DNA of 64,000 nucleotides from Bacteroidota bacterium (lineage in GTDB: Bacteria; Bacteroidota; Bacteroidia; Chitinophagales; Chitinophagaceae). The translations under genes and the position numbers were made by a program. Every line of letters begins with the position of its first letter. Within the stretch, counting starts at the first letter, position 1. The DNA lies in contig JAEZZY010000019.1 in assembly GCA_023418315.1 (NCBI GenBank), positions 1-64,000 of the forward strand. Reading direction: 5' to 3'. The notes under the pieces are model-generated. The model made no database searches, had not been told where the DNA came from, and saw only the letters and a list, made by a program, of their open reading frames with translations. Positions 52,972 to 60,717 of the stretch are shown here, in pieces.

Positions 52972-53355
52972 GAGTTTTGAATTTTGAATGGTTTCACACA
53001 GAAATAAGAGGGCGCAGCGTTTTCTTGAGAATCCTACACTGGCTTATATCTTGCTTCGCAGACTTTTAAATCTAAAGATAGAACAGCTCTCTGTCCGGAA
53101 AATATATTCCTAAAGTTCAATAATTCCCCTCCTAAACAATGAGGAAATGAAACTGACACACATAATAAAAACAGACGATAATACTTCGGAGCTTCGCGAA
53201 GTTTCCGTGATGAAAAGAGTGAAATAATCAACCTAAAATGGGTCTCCGTCATTTCGCAGCAACAGCAAAGAATTTCCCCTGAAAACTATGGTACTATACC
53301 ACACCTCGGGTAAAATTATACCATGTAAGATTGTAGGAAGCGGCAAGTGAAAAGA
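52972..53355. other. Intergenic region, nothing recognised
   Basis: These 384 bp lie between the convergent permease and transketolase genes. There are no plausible reading frames and no tRNA. A short imperfect palindrome (ACTTCG…CGAAGT at about 53179-53198) is the only structure seen. Confidence 0.5.
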
Positions 53356-54195
53356 CTAATAATCCCCCAGTGTAACCGGAATTTGTTCCAGAGCCTTTTG
53401 TAGTTGCACATCGCTTGGCGCTATACCATGCCATTCATGGGTTCCTTCCATGAAGTCCACCCCTTTACCCATCACCGTAGTCATTACAATACATACGGGT
53501 TTCCCTTTTCCTAAATGGGCTTTAGCGGCATCCAGGGTATTTACTACTGCTTCCATATCGTTCCCATCCATTTCCAGCACATACCAGCCGAAAGCAAGGA
53601 ATTTTTCTTTTATAGAACCCAGATCCAGTACCATTTTGGTAGGTCCGTCAATCTGCTGACCATTATAGTCTATCGTAGCAATAAGGTTATCTGTCTTATG
53701 ATGTGCGGCAAACATAATAGCTTCCCAGTTTTGCCCTTCTTGCAATTCGCCGTCTCCGTGTAAAGAATAAACAACACGGTCATCCCCATTCATTTTTTTT
53801 GCAAGCGCTGCGCCGCAAGCCACACTCATTCCTTGCCCCAGTGAGCCGGATGCGATGCGTACGCCGGGCAAATGTTCATGTGTAGCCGGATGCCCCTGTA
53901 AACGGGAGTTTATTTTTCGGAAGGTAGCCAGCTCCTCAATGGGGAAATAACCTGAACGCGCCAGAACGCTATAAAAAACAGGAGAAATATGTCCGTTGGA
54001 AAGGAAAAATAAATCTTCACCTACACCATCCATATTGAATTTCGGATCATGCTTCATGGTGTGGAAATAAAGCGCCACCAGAAAATCCGTGCAGCCCAGA
54101 GAACCGCCCGGATGCCCGCTTTGGCAGGAATGTACCATACGCACTATATCACGACGAACCTGAGATGCTGTGTCTTGAAGATGTTGTAAATCCAT
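53356..54195 (-). CDS. Transketolase, N-terminal (TPP-binding) subunit
   Basis: A 279-aa protein corresponding to the first half of transketolase: MVHSCQSGHPGGSLGCTDFL, SNGHISPVFYSVLARSGYF, GSLGQGMSVACGAALAKK and the thiamine-diphosphate/Mg motif HGDGELQEGQNWEA. Split transketolases need a separate C-terminal subunit (Pyr and C domains), usually encoded directly downstream. Here nothing but a gap and the oppositely directed permease follows, so the partner must be elsewhere. The pentose phosphate pathway is the likely role; DXP-synthase-like or sugar-specific split enzymes are possible. A -7 box is at 54218-54225. Confidence 0.92.
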   Translation of the reverse strand: MDLQHLQDTASQVRRDIVRMVHSCQSGHPGGSLGCTDFLVALYFHTMKHDPKFNMDGVGEDLFFLSNGHISPVFYSVLARSGYFPIEELATFRKINSRLQGHPATHEHLPGVRIASGSLGQGMSVACGAALAKKMNGDDRVVYSLHGDGELQEGQNWEAIMFAAHHKTDNLIATIDYNGQQIDGPTKMVLDLGSIKEKFLAFGWYVLEMDGNDMEAVVNTLDAAKAHLGKGKPVCIVMTTVMGKGVDFMEGTHEWHGIAPSDVQLQKALEQIPVTLGDY

Positions 54196-54217
54196 TTGAT
54201 TTTATAAAAATGTGGTG

Positions 54218-54225
54218 CAAAGTTA
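54218..54225 (-). promoter_or_regulatory. -7 promoter element of the transketolase gene
   Basis: The minus strand reads TAACTTTG (TAnnTTTG), 23 nt upstream of ATG 54195. Confidence 0.6.
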
Positions 54226-54289
54226 GTTGAAACAAACATTTTTCTCATAAAGATGGCAATACTATTTTCACCGCTTTAACTTGCAGCTA

Positions 54290-55354
54290 ATGATTATCGC
54301 GCCTACAGGCAAACAATATTTTACCCGGCACTTGATGCAGTGGCATTTGCAGGAAAATGTACGGGAGCTGCCCTGGAAGAAAGAAACCGACCCCTATAAA
54401 ATATGGCTTTCCGAAATAATCATGCAGCAAACCCGTGTGGAACAAGGAATGCCTTACTACACCCGGTTTGTAGGGAATTACCCTACGGTGAAGCATTTAG
54501 CTTCCGCACCGGATGCGGAAGTATATCGCCTATGGCAAGGGCTGGGTTATTACAATCGTTGTAAAAACCTGTTGGAAACCGCCCGTTTCATAGCCTATAA
54601 ACTAAACGGAAAATTCCCGGATACTTATGAAGAAATAATAAAACTGAAAGGTATCGGCAGCTACACCGCCGCAGCCATTGCTTCGTTTGCCTATAAACTG
54701 CCTTGCGCCGTAGTGGATGGCAATGTGCAACGTGTTTTAGCAAGATTTTTTGGAATGGAAACGCCTGTTGATTCTTCCGAAGGGAAAAAAAAGATCCAAT
54801 CGCTCGCACAAGAGCTTATTGATAAAAAGCAACCGCATCTTTACAATCAGGCTATCATGGATTTTGGCGCGGTAGTGTGCAAGCCCGCCGCTCCGCTTTG
54901 TAGCCAATGTGTGTTGCAACCCAAATGCGTTGCCTATAAAAAAGAGTTGATTCATTTATTGCCTGTAAAAGCTAAAAAAACAAAACTCACTACCCGTTAT
55001 TTTCATTTCATTTTGCTGCGCTATAAAAATGAATTATGGATTCAAAAGCGCAATGAAAAAGATATATGGCTTCACCTGCATCAACCTTATCTGATAGAAG
55101 CGCCCTATGCCCTGTCTGAAAATGAATTAAAGCAAAAAATAAAGACCGCAGCATCCTTCCAATGGCAGTATGAAGGAGCAGAAAAACAGCGCCTTTCCCA
55201 CCAGTTAATTTGTTCTCGGTTTTATAGCATTTCTTTAAAAAACAAACTTGTGCTAAACGAACAACAAGGCACCTGGATAGCGCTAAGCGAGCTGAAAAAA
55301 ATTGCTTTTCCCAAAACGGTAATTTCTTTTTTTGAAAAAAAGAATTATTTTTAA
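54290..55354 (+). CDS. mutY: A/G-specific adenine glycosylase
   Basis: A 354-aa base-excision repair enzyme removing adenine opposite 8-oxoguanine. It has the HhH-GPD fold with SEIIMQQTRVEQ (catalytic Glu in the first part), helix-hairpin-helix LKGIGSYTAAAIASF, the catalytic Asp in VVDGNVQRVLARF, and the Fe-S cluster C-x6-C-x2-C-x5-C in VCKPAAPLCSQCVLQPKC. The C-terminal ~120 residues are the NUDIX-like 8-oxoG-recognition domain. ATG 54290 (MIIAPTGKQYF) is preferred over the TTG nine bases upstream. It heads the mutY-ssb-gldE series on one strand. Confidence 0.95.
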   Translation: MIIAPTGKQYFTRHLMQWHLQENVRELPWKKETDPYKIWLSEIIMQQTRVEQGMPYYTRFVGNYPTVKHLASAPDAEVYRLWQGLGYYNRCKNLLETARFIAYKLNGKFPDTYEEIIKLKGIGSYTAAAIASFAYKLPCAVVDGNVQRVLARFFGMETPVDSSEGKKKIQSLAQELIDKKQPHLYNQAIMDFGAVVCKPAAPLCSQCVLQPKCVAYKKELIHLLPVKAKKTKLTTRYFHFILLRYKNELWIQKRNEKDIWLHLHQPYLIEAPYALSENELKQKIKTAASFQWQYEGAEKQRLSHQLICSRFYSISLKNKLVLNEQQGTWIALSELKKIAFPKTVISFFEKKNYF

Positions 55355-55400
55355 AAGAGAATAGTTCCTATTTTTTGCTAAATGAAAAAATGCTACACAC

Positions 55401-55853
55401 ATGAGAGGAGTTAATAGAGTAATGTTGATAGGCAACTTGGGCAAAGAACCTGATTTGCAATATTTGGAAGGTAATATCGCTGTTGCTAAGTTTCCCCTGG
55501 CTACTACGGAAACTTTTAAAGACAAAAACGGCAACCTGGTTTCTCAGACCGAATGGCACACCGTAGTGCTTTGGCGTGGACTTGCAGAGCTTGCACAAAA
55601 GTACCTCCACAAGGGAAGTCTTGTTTTTATAGAAGGAAGGTTGCGCACCCGCAACTGGGAAGACAAAGAAAAAAACAAACGATTCAGCACGGAGATAGTA
55701 GGCGACAACCTGGTGATGCTTGATAAAAGAAAAGAAAACGGAGATTATTCTTCACAGGATACACAACAAGATACTTCGAGTTTCTCCTCCGGTATGAACT
55801 ACGATGCCGGCAGCATGGGGGAAAATGACGTAAAAGACAATCTACCTTTCTAA
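55401..55853 (+). CDS. ssb: Single-stranded DNA-binding protein
   Basis: A 150-aa protein. The OB fold (1-105) begins MRGVNRVMLIGNLGKEPDLQ and includes TEWHTVVLWRGLAELAQKYL and GSLVFIEGRLRTRNWEDKE. A Ser/Gln-rich disordered linker leads to the acidic protein-interaction tip DVKDNLPF. It coats ssDNA in replication and repair as a tetramer. It lies 46 bp after mutY and is followed by a terminator. Confidence 0.96.
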   Translation: MRGVNRVMLIGNLGKEPDLQYLEGNIAVAKFPLATTETFKDKNGNLVSQTEWHTVVLWRGLAELAQKYLHKGSLVFIEGRLRTRNWEDKEKNKRFSTEIVGDNLVMLDKRKENGDYSSQDTQQDTSSFSSGMNYDAGSMGENDVKDNLPF

Positions 55854-55878
55854 GGCATAAGGCTTTATCTTTTTTAGC

Positions 55879-55912
55879 AAGGGAAGACAAGAAATCGGCT
55901 TCCCTTTTTAAT
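55879..55912 (+). terminator. Rho-independent terminator after ssb
   Basis: Stem AAGGGAAG (55879-55886) / CTTCCCTT (55899-55906) followed by TTTAATTTT. Confidence 0.82.
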
Positions 55913-56028
55913 TTTGCTATAGATTTATAGTACGTTTTTAATAAAAGAATAAACAGGGTTCTTTTAAAAACTATAAACAAGTTCGTAAACAAACAATAAT
56001 CATTTTGCAAGACGTGCTTATTCAAAAA

Positions 56029-57348
56029 ATGCTACCCTTAGTTACATTGCTGAATGTGGCTATACCGGTGTCCAATATCACTTTGCTCCTCATCCTTGTG
56101 TTCCTATTGCTGTTGTTTACCGCCATCATTTCCGGTGCGGAAACTGCATTTTTTTCTCTTTCTGCAAAAGATATAGAATACCTGAAAGTGCGGGATAAAA
56201 ACGATACCCGGATGGTAATCGGATTGCTGGAACAACCCAAGATACTGCTGGTGAATATGCTGGTGAGCACCGTGGCACTCAATATCTCCATCATGGTGGC
56301 CACTGCATTCCTGGTGCAAGAAATAATAGGCGAGAATGTTCATCAAATGGTTTTGATTGCGATACAAATAGCCGTTATCAGCTTTCTGCTGGTCTTGTTT
56401 GGAAGCATTCTTCCTAAGGTATATGCTGCTCAAAACAATATGCGAATGGTATTGTTTGCCGCTCCCGTGCTGAAAATAGTCTCTTCTGTATTCAGCCCTA
56501 TCAGTAAGATGATGATTTCGTCTTCCAACTATATGGATGAGCGTTTAAATGTAGGCAAAGCAACGCCCACACTTTCCTCGGAAGAATTGGAAGAAACCAT
56601 AGAACGCAGCGTGGGTCATCCTGCTACCAAAGAAGAAGTAGATATTTTCAAACGCATACTCAAGTTTGACGATATTACCGTTCGGCAGATTATGCGTACC
56701 CGGCTGGATGTAAGCGCGATTCCCTATGATTATACGCTGGTACAGGTAGAAAAATTTGTAACTACAGTCGGTTATTCGCGGATGCCTGTCTATACCGAAA
56801 GTTTGGATACCATTGTAGGCATATTGAATACAAAAGACCTCTTGATGAGCGAGCCTTCGGAAAATGCGGACTGGCATTCCCTTATCCGCCCGGCACACTT
56901 CGTGCCCGAAAACAAGGAGATAAAAGAATTGCGTAAAGAACTACAGCGAAACCATGTTCATTTTGCCGTAGTGGTAGATGAATTTGGCGGCACCTGCGGC
57001 ATCGTTACGCTGGAGGATATTATAGAAGAAATAGTGGGCGATATAAAGGATGAATTTGACGAAGAAGACCTGCACTATAAAAAAGTAGATGAGAATAATT
57101 ATTTCTTTGAAGGAAAGACACTGATAAACGATGTATGCCGTGTGATAGGGGAAGCTCCCCAGTTGTTTGAAGAGGTGCGCGGTGAAAGCGATTCCTTAGC
57201 CGGCTTGTTGTTAGAAATAGCCGGAAAATTCCCTGCATTGAATGAAACCATTTCCTATAAAAACTTTGATTTTGTAGTGCTGGAAATAGATAGAATGCGC
57301 ATCAAGCGCGTAAAAATAACGATAGACAGAGAGAGCGAAGAAGATTGA
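56029..57348 (+). CDS. gldE: GldE-like CNNM/CBS-domain membrane protein
   Basis: A protein of about 439 aa. The N-terminal DUF21/CNNM domain has four hydrophobic segments (ITLLLILVFLLLLFTAIISGAETAFFSLS…, with the SGxETAFFS motif). It is followed by a CBS pair (about 205-325: FDDITVRQIMRTRLDVSAI…GYSRMPVYTESLDTIVGILNTKDLL … VVVDEFGGTCGIVTLEDIIEEIVGDI) and the C-terminal CorC_HlyC domain. The mutY-ssb context is that of gliding gene gldE in Flavobacterium; the CNNM family is otherwise linked to Mg2+/Co2+ efflux. gldD, its usual neighbour, does not follow. ATG 56029 is chosen over TTG 56005. Confidence 0.87.
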   Translation: MLPLVTLLNVAIPVSNITLLLILVFLLLLFTAIISGAETAFFSLSAKDIEYLKVRDKNDTRMVIGLLEQPKILLVNMLVSTVALNISIMVATAFLVQEIIGENVHQMVLIAIQIAVISFLLVLFGSILPKVYAAQNNMRMVLFAAPVLKIVSSVFSPISKMMISSSNYMDERLNVGKATPTLSSEELEETIERSVGHPATKEEVDIFKRILKFDDITVRQIMRTRLDVSAIPYDYTLVQVEKFVTTVGYSRMPVYTESLDTIVGILNTKDLLMSEPSENADWHSLIRPAHFVPENKEIKELRKELQRNHVHFAVVVDEFGGTCGIVTLEDIIEEIVGDIKDEFDEEDLHYKKVDENNYFFEGKTLINDVCRVIGEAPQLFEEVRGESDSLAGLLLEIAGKFPALNETISYKNFDFVVLEIDRMRIKRVKITIDRESEED

Positions 57349-57372
57349 TGACTCGCGTTCTCCAACGAATCA

Positions 57373-57981
57373 TTAATGCATACCACGGCGTATAGGAGGA
57401 GTATCTTCCGCCACTGCTTCTTCCTTCCAGGCGCCTACAAATGTTTTTTCATATTCGGGAAACTGTACGGTTTTATAAATGTCAGTAGCAATGTATTTAA
57501 GAATTTTTTCCATAGTAGCGACATTTTGATAGCCCGGTATCGGCGTTACCATCTGAAATTTATCATCCAAAATGACGGTAGTAGGGTAAGACATACGCCC
57601 TTGTAGCAGCTCTACGGCAAATTGGTTGGACCGTTGCTGTGGTACAAACCCGAATTTTTTCCCCATAAAATGAATCGTATCTTTTTGTTCCGCATCCAGT
57701 TTTACGGCATAGAAATGTTCATTCATATAGCGGGCGAGGTCTTTATTGCTAAAGGTTTTTTTATCCATCACCTTGCACCAGCCGCACCAGTTGGTATAAA
57801 CATCCACAAATATTTTTTTAGGCTGCTTTTTCATTGCAGCTTCAGCCTCGTTGATGGTCATCCACCGGATGGTGCTATCCACTACATTTACGGACTTTTT
57901 AGGCTTTTTCTTTTTATCGCCGGCAAACACAGCGGGCGACAACATCAGCATGCTCAGCAATACCAGCAAAACGGCTCTCAT
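57373..57981 (-). CDS. Secreted thioredoxin-like protein
   Basis: With ATG 57981 (MRAVLLVLLSMLMLSPAVFAG, signal peptide) the protein has 202 aa. A thioredoxin_7/DsbD-gamma-like domain holds the redox motif WCGWC (FVDVYTNWCGWCKVMDKKTFSNKDLARYMN) and the cis-Pro region SYPTTVILDD. It is periplasmic and probably reduces or oxidises envelope disulfides. The TTG-started reading to 58005 is rejected. A Lys-rich stretch (DKKKKPKKS) follows the signal peptide, and the C-terminus ends PPIRRGMH. It is convergent with gldE. Confidence 0.87.
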   Translation of the reverse strand: MRAVLLVLLSMLMLSPAVFAGDKKKKPKKSVNVVDSTIRWMTINEAEAAMKKQPKKIFVDVYTNWCGWCKVMDKKTFSNKDLARYMNEHFYAVKLDAEQKDTIHFMGKKFGFVPQQRSNQFAVELLQGRMSYPTTVILDDKFQMVTPIPGYQNVATMEKILKYIATDIYKTVQFPEYEKTFVGAWKEEAVAEDTPPIRRGMH

Positions 57982-58089
57982 ATCAAAAACATTTTTTAGC
58001 TTCAAGACAGCAATAATATAAAAATAGACAGTCTCTTTGCAAACAACGAACGTTAAAATTACAGGTAATTCCTCATTGCCTGGATTTTT

Positions 58090-58097
58090 TAGTTTTG
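58090..58097 (+). promoter_or_regulatory. -7 promoter element of the moxR gene
   Basis: TAGTTTTG (TAnnTTTG), 46 nt upstream of ATG 58144. Confidence 0.5.
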
Positions 58098-58143
58098 ACT
58101 TTGTATAACTTCAATCCAGATTTTCAACACCGCAGATAGAAAT

Positions 58144-59163
58144 ATGGAAAACCGGATAGCAACTCCTTCTTTGGATGCCTCAGCCTCTATACAACAACTC
58201 ATCGCGCAAATCGAAAAAGTGATACGGGGAAAACGCCCCCAGATAGAGCGGGTGATTACCTGCCTGCTTGCCGGTGGGCATATTCTTATGGAAGATAACC
58301 CCGGCACAGGGAAAACCGTGCTGGCAAAGACGCTGGCGCAATGTGTGAGCAACTCATCCGCACCGCTTTCCGAAGTGCTTTCTCAAAAAGAAGAAAAAGG
58401 AGGCGCTGTCTTCAAACGCATTCAGTTCACGCCGGATTTATTGCCTATGGACCTGATCGGCACGCACATATTCGATGACCGCAGCAAGGAATTTATATTC
58501 AAACACGGTCCTTTGTTTTGCAATGTATTGCTGGCTGATGAAATCAACCGCGCCTCGCCTAAGGTGCAAAGCGCTTTGCTGGAAGCAATGGCCGAGCATC
58601 AGGTAACCGTGGGCGATACCACCCTGAAGCTGGAAAAAATGTTTTTTACCATCGCTACGCAAAACCCGATAGAGATGGAAGGTACTTACCCGCTTCCTGC
58701 CGCGCAGCTCGACCGCTTTTTCATGAAAATCATCTTTGGCTATGTGGATGAAGAAACGGAAATGAATATCTACCGGGATTATGTGCATATAGCCGATAAC
58801 CTCGTGGAGCTGAAACAAGTGCTTAGCCTAAACGATATCCTGATGCTGCAACAGCAAGCGGAAGAAGTGTACCTGCACGAAGAAATCATAAAAGCGGTAA
58901 CGCATATCGTGCGGGATACGAGAACGCACCCCGATATAGCGCTGGGGGCATCTACACGTAGCGGCATCTCTTTTTTGAAATGCCTGAGAGCCTATGCACT
59001 GGTAAAAGGAAGAACCTTTGTAATAGAAGATGATGTGAAGGATATTGCCCGGCACGTACTGGATCATAGGCTTATCTACCGAAACAAAGACGGCAGAGAA
59101 AACGCCCTGAACGGAATCATCCATAAAGAAGTGGAGCGACTGGCGAAGCTGAAGCTGCACTGA
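58144..59163 (+). CDS. MoxR-type AAA+ ATPase
   Basis: A 339-aa AAA+ chaperone-like ATPase with Walker A EDNPGTGKTVLAKTLA, Walker B LLADEINRASPKVQSALLEAM, sensor 1 FFTIATQNPIEMEGTYPLPAAQLDRF and the C-terminal lid with TRSGISFLKCLRAYAL. A 20-residue insert rich in Lys/Glu (SSAPLSEVLSQKEEKGG) separates Walker A from the RIQFTPDLLP motif. MoxR genes are normally followed by DUF58 and von Willebrand-type genes (the bat operon) on the same strand; here coding stops and rearranged fragments on the other strand follow within 30 bp. It is intact by itself. Confidence 0.92.
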   Translation: MENRIATPSLDASASIQQLIAQIEKVIRGKRPQIERVITCLLAGGHILMEDNPGTGKTVLAKTLAQCVSNSSAPLSEVLSQKEEKGGAVFKRIQFTPDLLPMDLIGTHIFDDRSKEFIFKHGPLFCNVLLADEINRASPKVQSALLEAMAEHQVTVGDTTLKLEKMFFTIATQNPIEMEGTYPLPAAQLDRFFMKIIFGYVDEETEMNIYRDYVHIADNLVELKQVLSLNDILMLQQQAEEVYLHEEIIKAVTHIVRDTRTHPDIALGASTRSGISFLKCLRAYALVKGRTFVIEDDVKDIARHVLDHRLIYRNKDGRENALNGIIHKEVERLAKLKLH

Positions 59164-59190
59164 TTGAGATAGTGTTTAAATCGCTCAGAA

Positions 59191-59354
59191 GCAGGAATAC
59201 TTTCTCCGCAGTTATCTCCAACTTTCATAAAATCATTCACCAAGCGATATCTATACCACCAGTATTTTTGAGTAGTTTGATAAGGAGTTTGTTGTGCGCT
59301 TGCTACAAATGTAGTCTGGAGCAGAACTATAATTAAAGTAATATATTTTTTCAT
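59191..59354 (-). pseudogene. 5' fragment of a paralogue of the 845-aa T9SS surface protein
   Basis: ATG 59354 opens a signal peptide (MKKYITLIIVLLQTTFVASAQ) and then QTPYQTTQKYWWYRYRLVND, KVGDNCGESIPAS. From 59191 to about 59275 the DNA is nearly identical to 63089-63185 inside the intact gene (60718-63255), yet the signal-peptide coding part is clearly different from that gene's. After SIPAS the frame leaves the homology and runs into the antisense of the moxR end. It is thus a truncated second family member, not a plain copy. Confidence 0.8.
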
Positions 59355-59408
59355 TTGAGAGAATGTTTTTTAAATAAATGTGCATAATTCATTTAATTTT
59401 ACCAATAT

Positions 59409-59600
59409 ATTCCTTCCTTAAAATTTGCAAATCTCAGTTGCTGCTCGCTAAGGTATTCGGTCTGTACCTTACATTTTTTCCTGCAGGCGCTGCACCCTTC
59501 CTAATGAATGCAAAAATTACAATTAGCGGTTTCATTAGCTTTTCATGTTTTTACCCGTTCTCATCTATTTTCTGTTTCAATTCTTGTAATTATATAAAGA
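59409..59600 (-). pseudogene. Fragments of a second lipoprotein gene start and coiled-coil gene end
   Basis: DNA 59409-59535 matches 63700-63823 (the first ~42 codons of the lipoprotein at 63266-63823), including its ATG (59535, MKPLIVIFAF) but with two small indels that break and restore the frame before a TGA. Beyond it, 59560-59600 matches the 3' end of the coiled-coil gene at 63843. The piece of the intact locus between the surface-protein start and lipoprotein codon ~42 (63257-63697) is missing here. It is a collapsed duplicate of the intact module. Confidence 0.8.
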
Positions 59601-59633
59601 GTGGCAGGAGTAATTTTTCTCATAAATTACCTT

Positions 59634-60242
59634 TTAGTGAATAATTTTAGCGTCTATAAGATAAAACGTTTTATATTCATTGTCCTTTTTTATGGAATAT
59701 TGTACGATGCCGGATTCCAAAGACATATAAGACCGGAAGTAAAAACCATCCGAAGTTGCTGTAGTTTCATATACATGAAAGTAATGCTTGTTTTGCACCT
59801 GCAATGATTCATGGTAGGCCACATTGGTATGTAGCACTCCATCATGCCACTTTGCTGTTTCTGTAGCATTGAAGGGCAATACCAACACTCGACAATATAC
59901 ACCTTTGATCATAGCAATGATTGTATTCATCCAAGGACTATACTGCCCGCAGATAAATCCATGCAAAAGCCAGTCATTATTACTCCTAAAATGTACATGT
60001 ATAAATTCGTAATCACCTGTACCCTGAGCCCTATCTTCATATATAGAGTGAGTATGTGCTTCTACGACAACAGTATCGACAACCCCCGAGGCAGAGTCTT
60101 TATATACCAAATAGCTGCTGTCCTGAAGGTTGAGTGCGTTACGCAACCGCTGATCGGTAATGTAATGCTCCTTTTTTTTGGTACAAGCCGAAAGGAATAT
60201 AAATAGCAAGATAAACACAAAAGGCGTGAATATTTTCTTCAT
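59634..60242 (-). CDS. Small lipoprotein, paralogue of 63266-63823
   Basis: A 202-aa lipoprotein with signal MKKIFTPFVFILLFIFLSAC (Cys20) and a basic start of the mature part (TKKKEHY). The segment YITDQRLRNALNLQDSSYLV…DSASGVVDTVVV aligns with YLSEQQLRFANFKEGSYWIM…DSMTGVMDSFVV of the lipoprotein at 63266-63823, so both belong to one family. The rest is beta-rich and Tyr-rich (ETTATSDGFYFRSYMSLE). It is complete, unlike the fragments next to it. A weak TACATTCG box lies at about 60261-60268. It is presumably surface or periplasmic; function unknown. Confidence 0.72.
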   Translation of the reverse strand: MKKIFTPFVFILLFIFLSACTKKKEHYITDQRLRNALNLQDSSYLVYKDSASGVVDTVVVEAHTHSIYEDRAQGTGDYEFIHVHFRSNNDWLLHGFICGQYSPWMNTIIAMIKGVYCRVLVLPFNATETAKWHDGVLHTNVAYHESLQVQNKHYFHVYETTATSDGFYFRSYMSLESGIVQYSIKKDNEYKTFYLIDAKIIH

Positions 60243-60296
60243 TTCAACGATTTGTTCACGAATGTAAGAACAAATAATTAAAATTTAAAAAATAGG

Positions 60297-60455
60297 TTAC
60301 TTACGCAGAACCAGTACATCTTGAAAAGTGATTGCGTTTTTTCCATTTCTTTCTGCTGACCAAAACCCTTTTATGGATTGTTCAATGGTAAATCCGGATT
60401 GCTCCACGTAAGACAATAGATATTTTGTATCGTAGCCTACATTTGCCGATTTTAT
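60297..60455 (-). pseudogene. 3' tail of a methyltransferase-like gene
   Basis: A stop-bounded frame without a start reads KIKSANVGYDTKYLLSYVEQ, then SGFTIEQSIKGFWSAERNG, KNAITFQDVLVLRK and TAA at 60297. The pattern Y-x-T-x-Y-L…GF-x-(V/I)…F-W-S…A-x-T-F-Q-D-V-x-(V/I) resembles the C-terminus of class I SAM-dependent methyltransferases found in glycan clusters; this is by recognition and not certain. Only about 53 codons remain. It is stranded between unrelated fragments. Confidence 0.4.
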
Positions 60456-60490
60456 TTTTTACATCAGCAAAACCACTCTATAGGCTCCCA

Positions 60491-60550
60491 TTATTTATTC
60501 AACGCATTCAGCACATCGTATTTGGTAAGGATATGGTATTCCCCGCTTCT
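60491..60550 (-). pseudogene. 3' tail of a CBS-domain gene
   Basis: About 19 codons, LRSGEYHILTKYDVLNALNK and a stop at 60491, look like the last strand and helix of a CBS domain (…Y-H-I-x-T-K-x-D-V-L-x-A-L), as at the end of cystathionine beta-synthase-type proteins. Nothing of the gene remains upstream, where a hairpin (60565-60590) follows. Confidence 0.35.
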
Positions 60551-60564
60551 TAGCCGTTACGTTT

Positions 60565-60590
60565 CGTTGTTGGTCATAAGACCAACAACG
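60565..60590. repeat. Perfect 11-bp inverted repeat
   Basis: CGTTGTTGGTC-ATAA-GACCAACAACG forms an 11-bp stem with a 4-nt loop. No T-run follows on either strand, so it is not a typical terminator. It lies at the edge of the fragment graveyard, possibly a junction or small repeat. Confidence 0.7.
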
Positions 60591-60717
60591 GCGTAAAAAC
60601 TATATTTCCCGCAGATAGCGCAGATTTACGCAGAAAGAAAAAGCCTAGTTTTTTTGATAACCCAACAAGCTACTGCTATGAACAGTAGAGCATTTTCAAA
60701 ATAGATACTATTTTACT

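Noticed and set aside
53179..53198. Short palindrome ACTTCG…CGAAGT as a possible repeat or terminator
   Set aside because: Only six base pairs and no T-run; too weak to annotate.
59378..59644. 88-codon plus-strand frame in the fragment region
   Set aside because: It is the complement of the collapsed lipoprotein and coiled-coil fragments and has no signal of its own.
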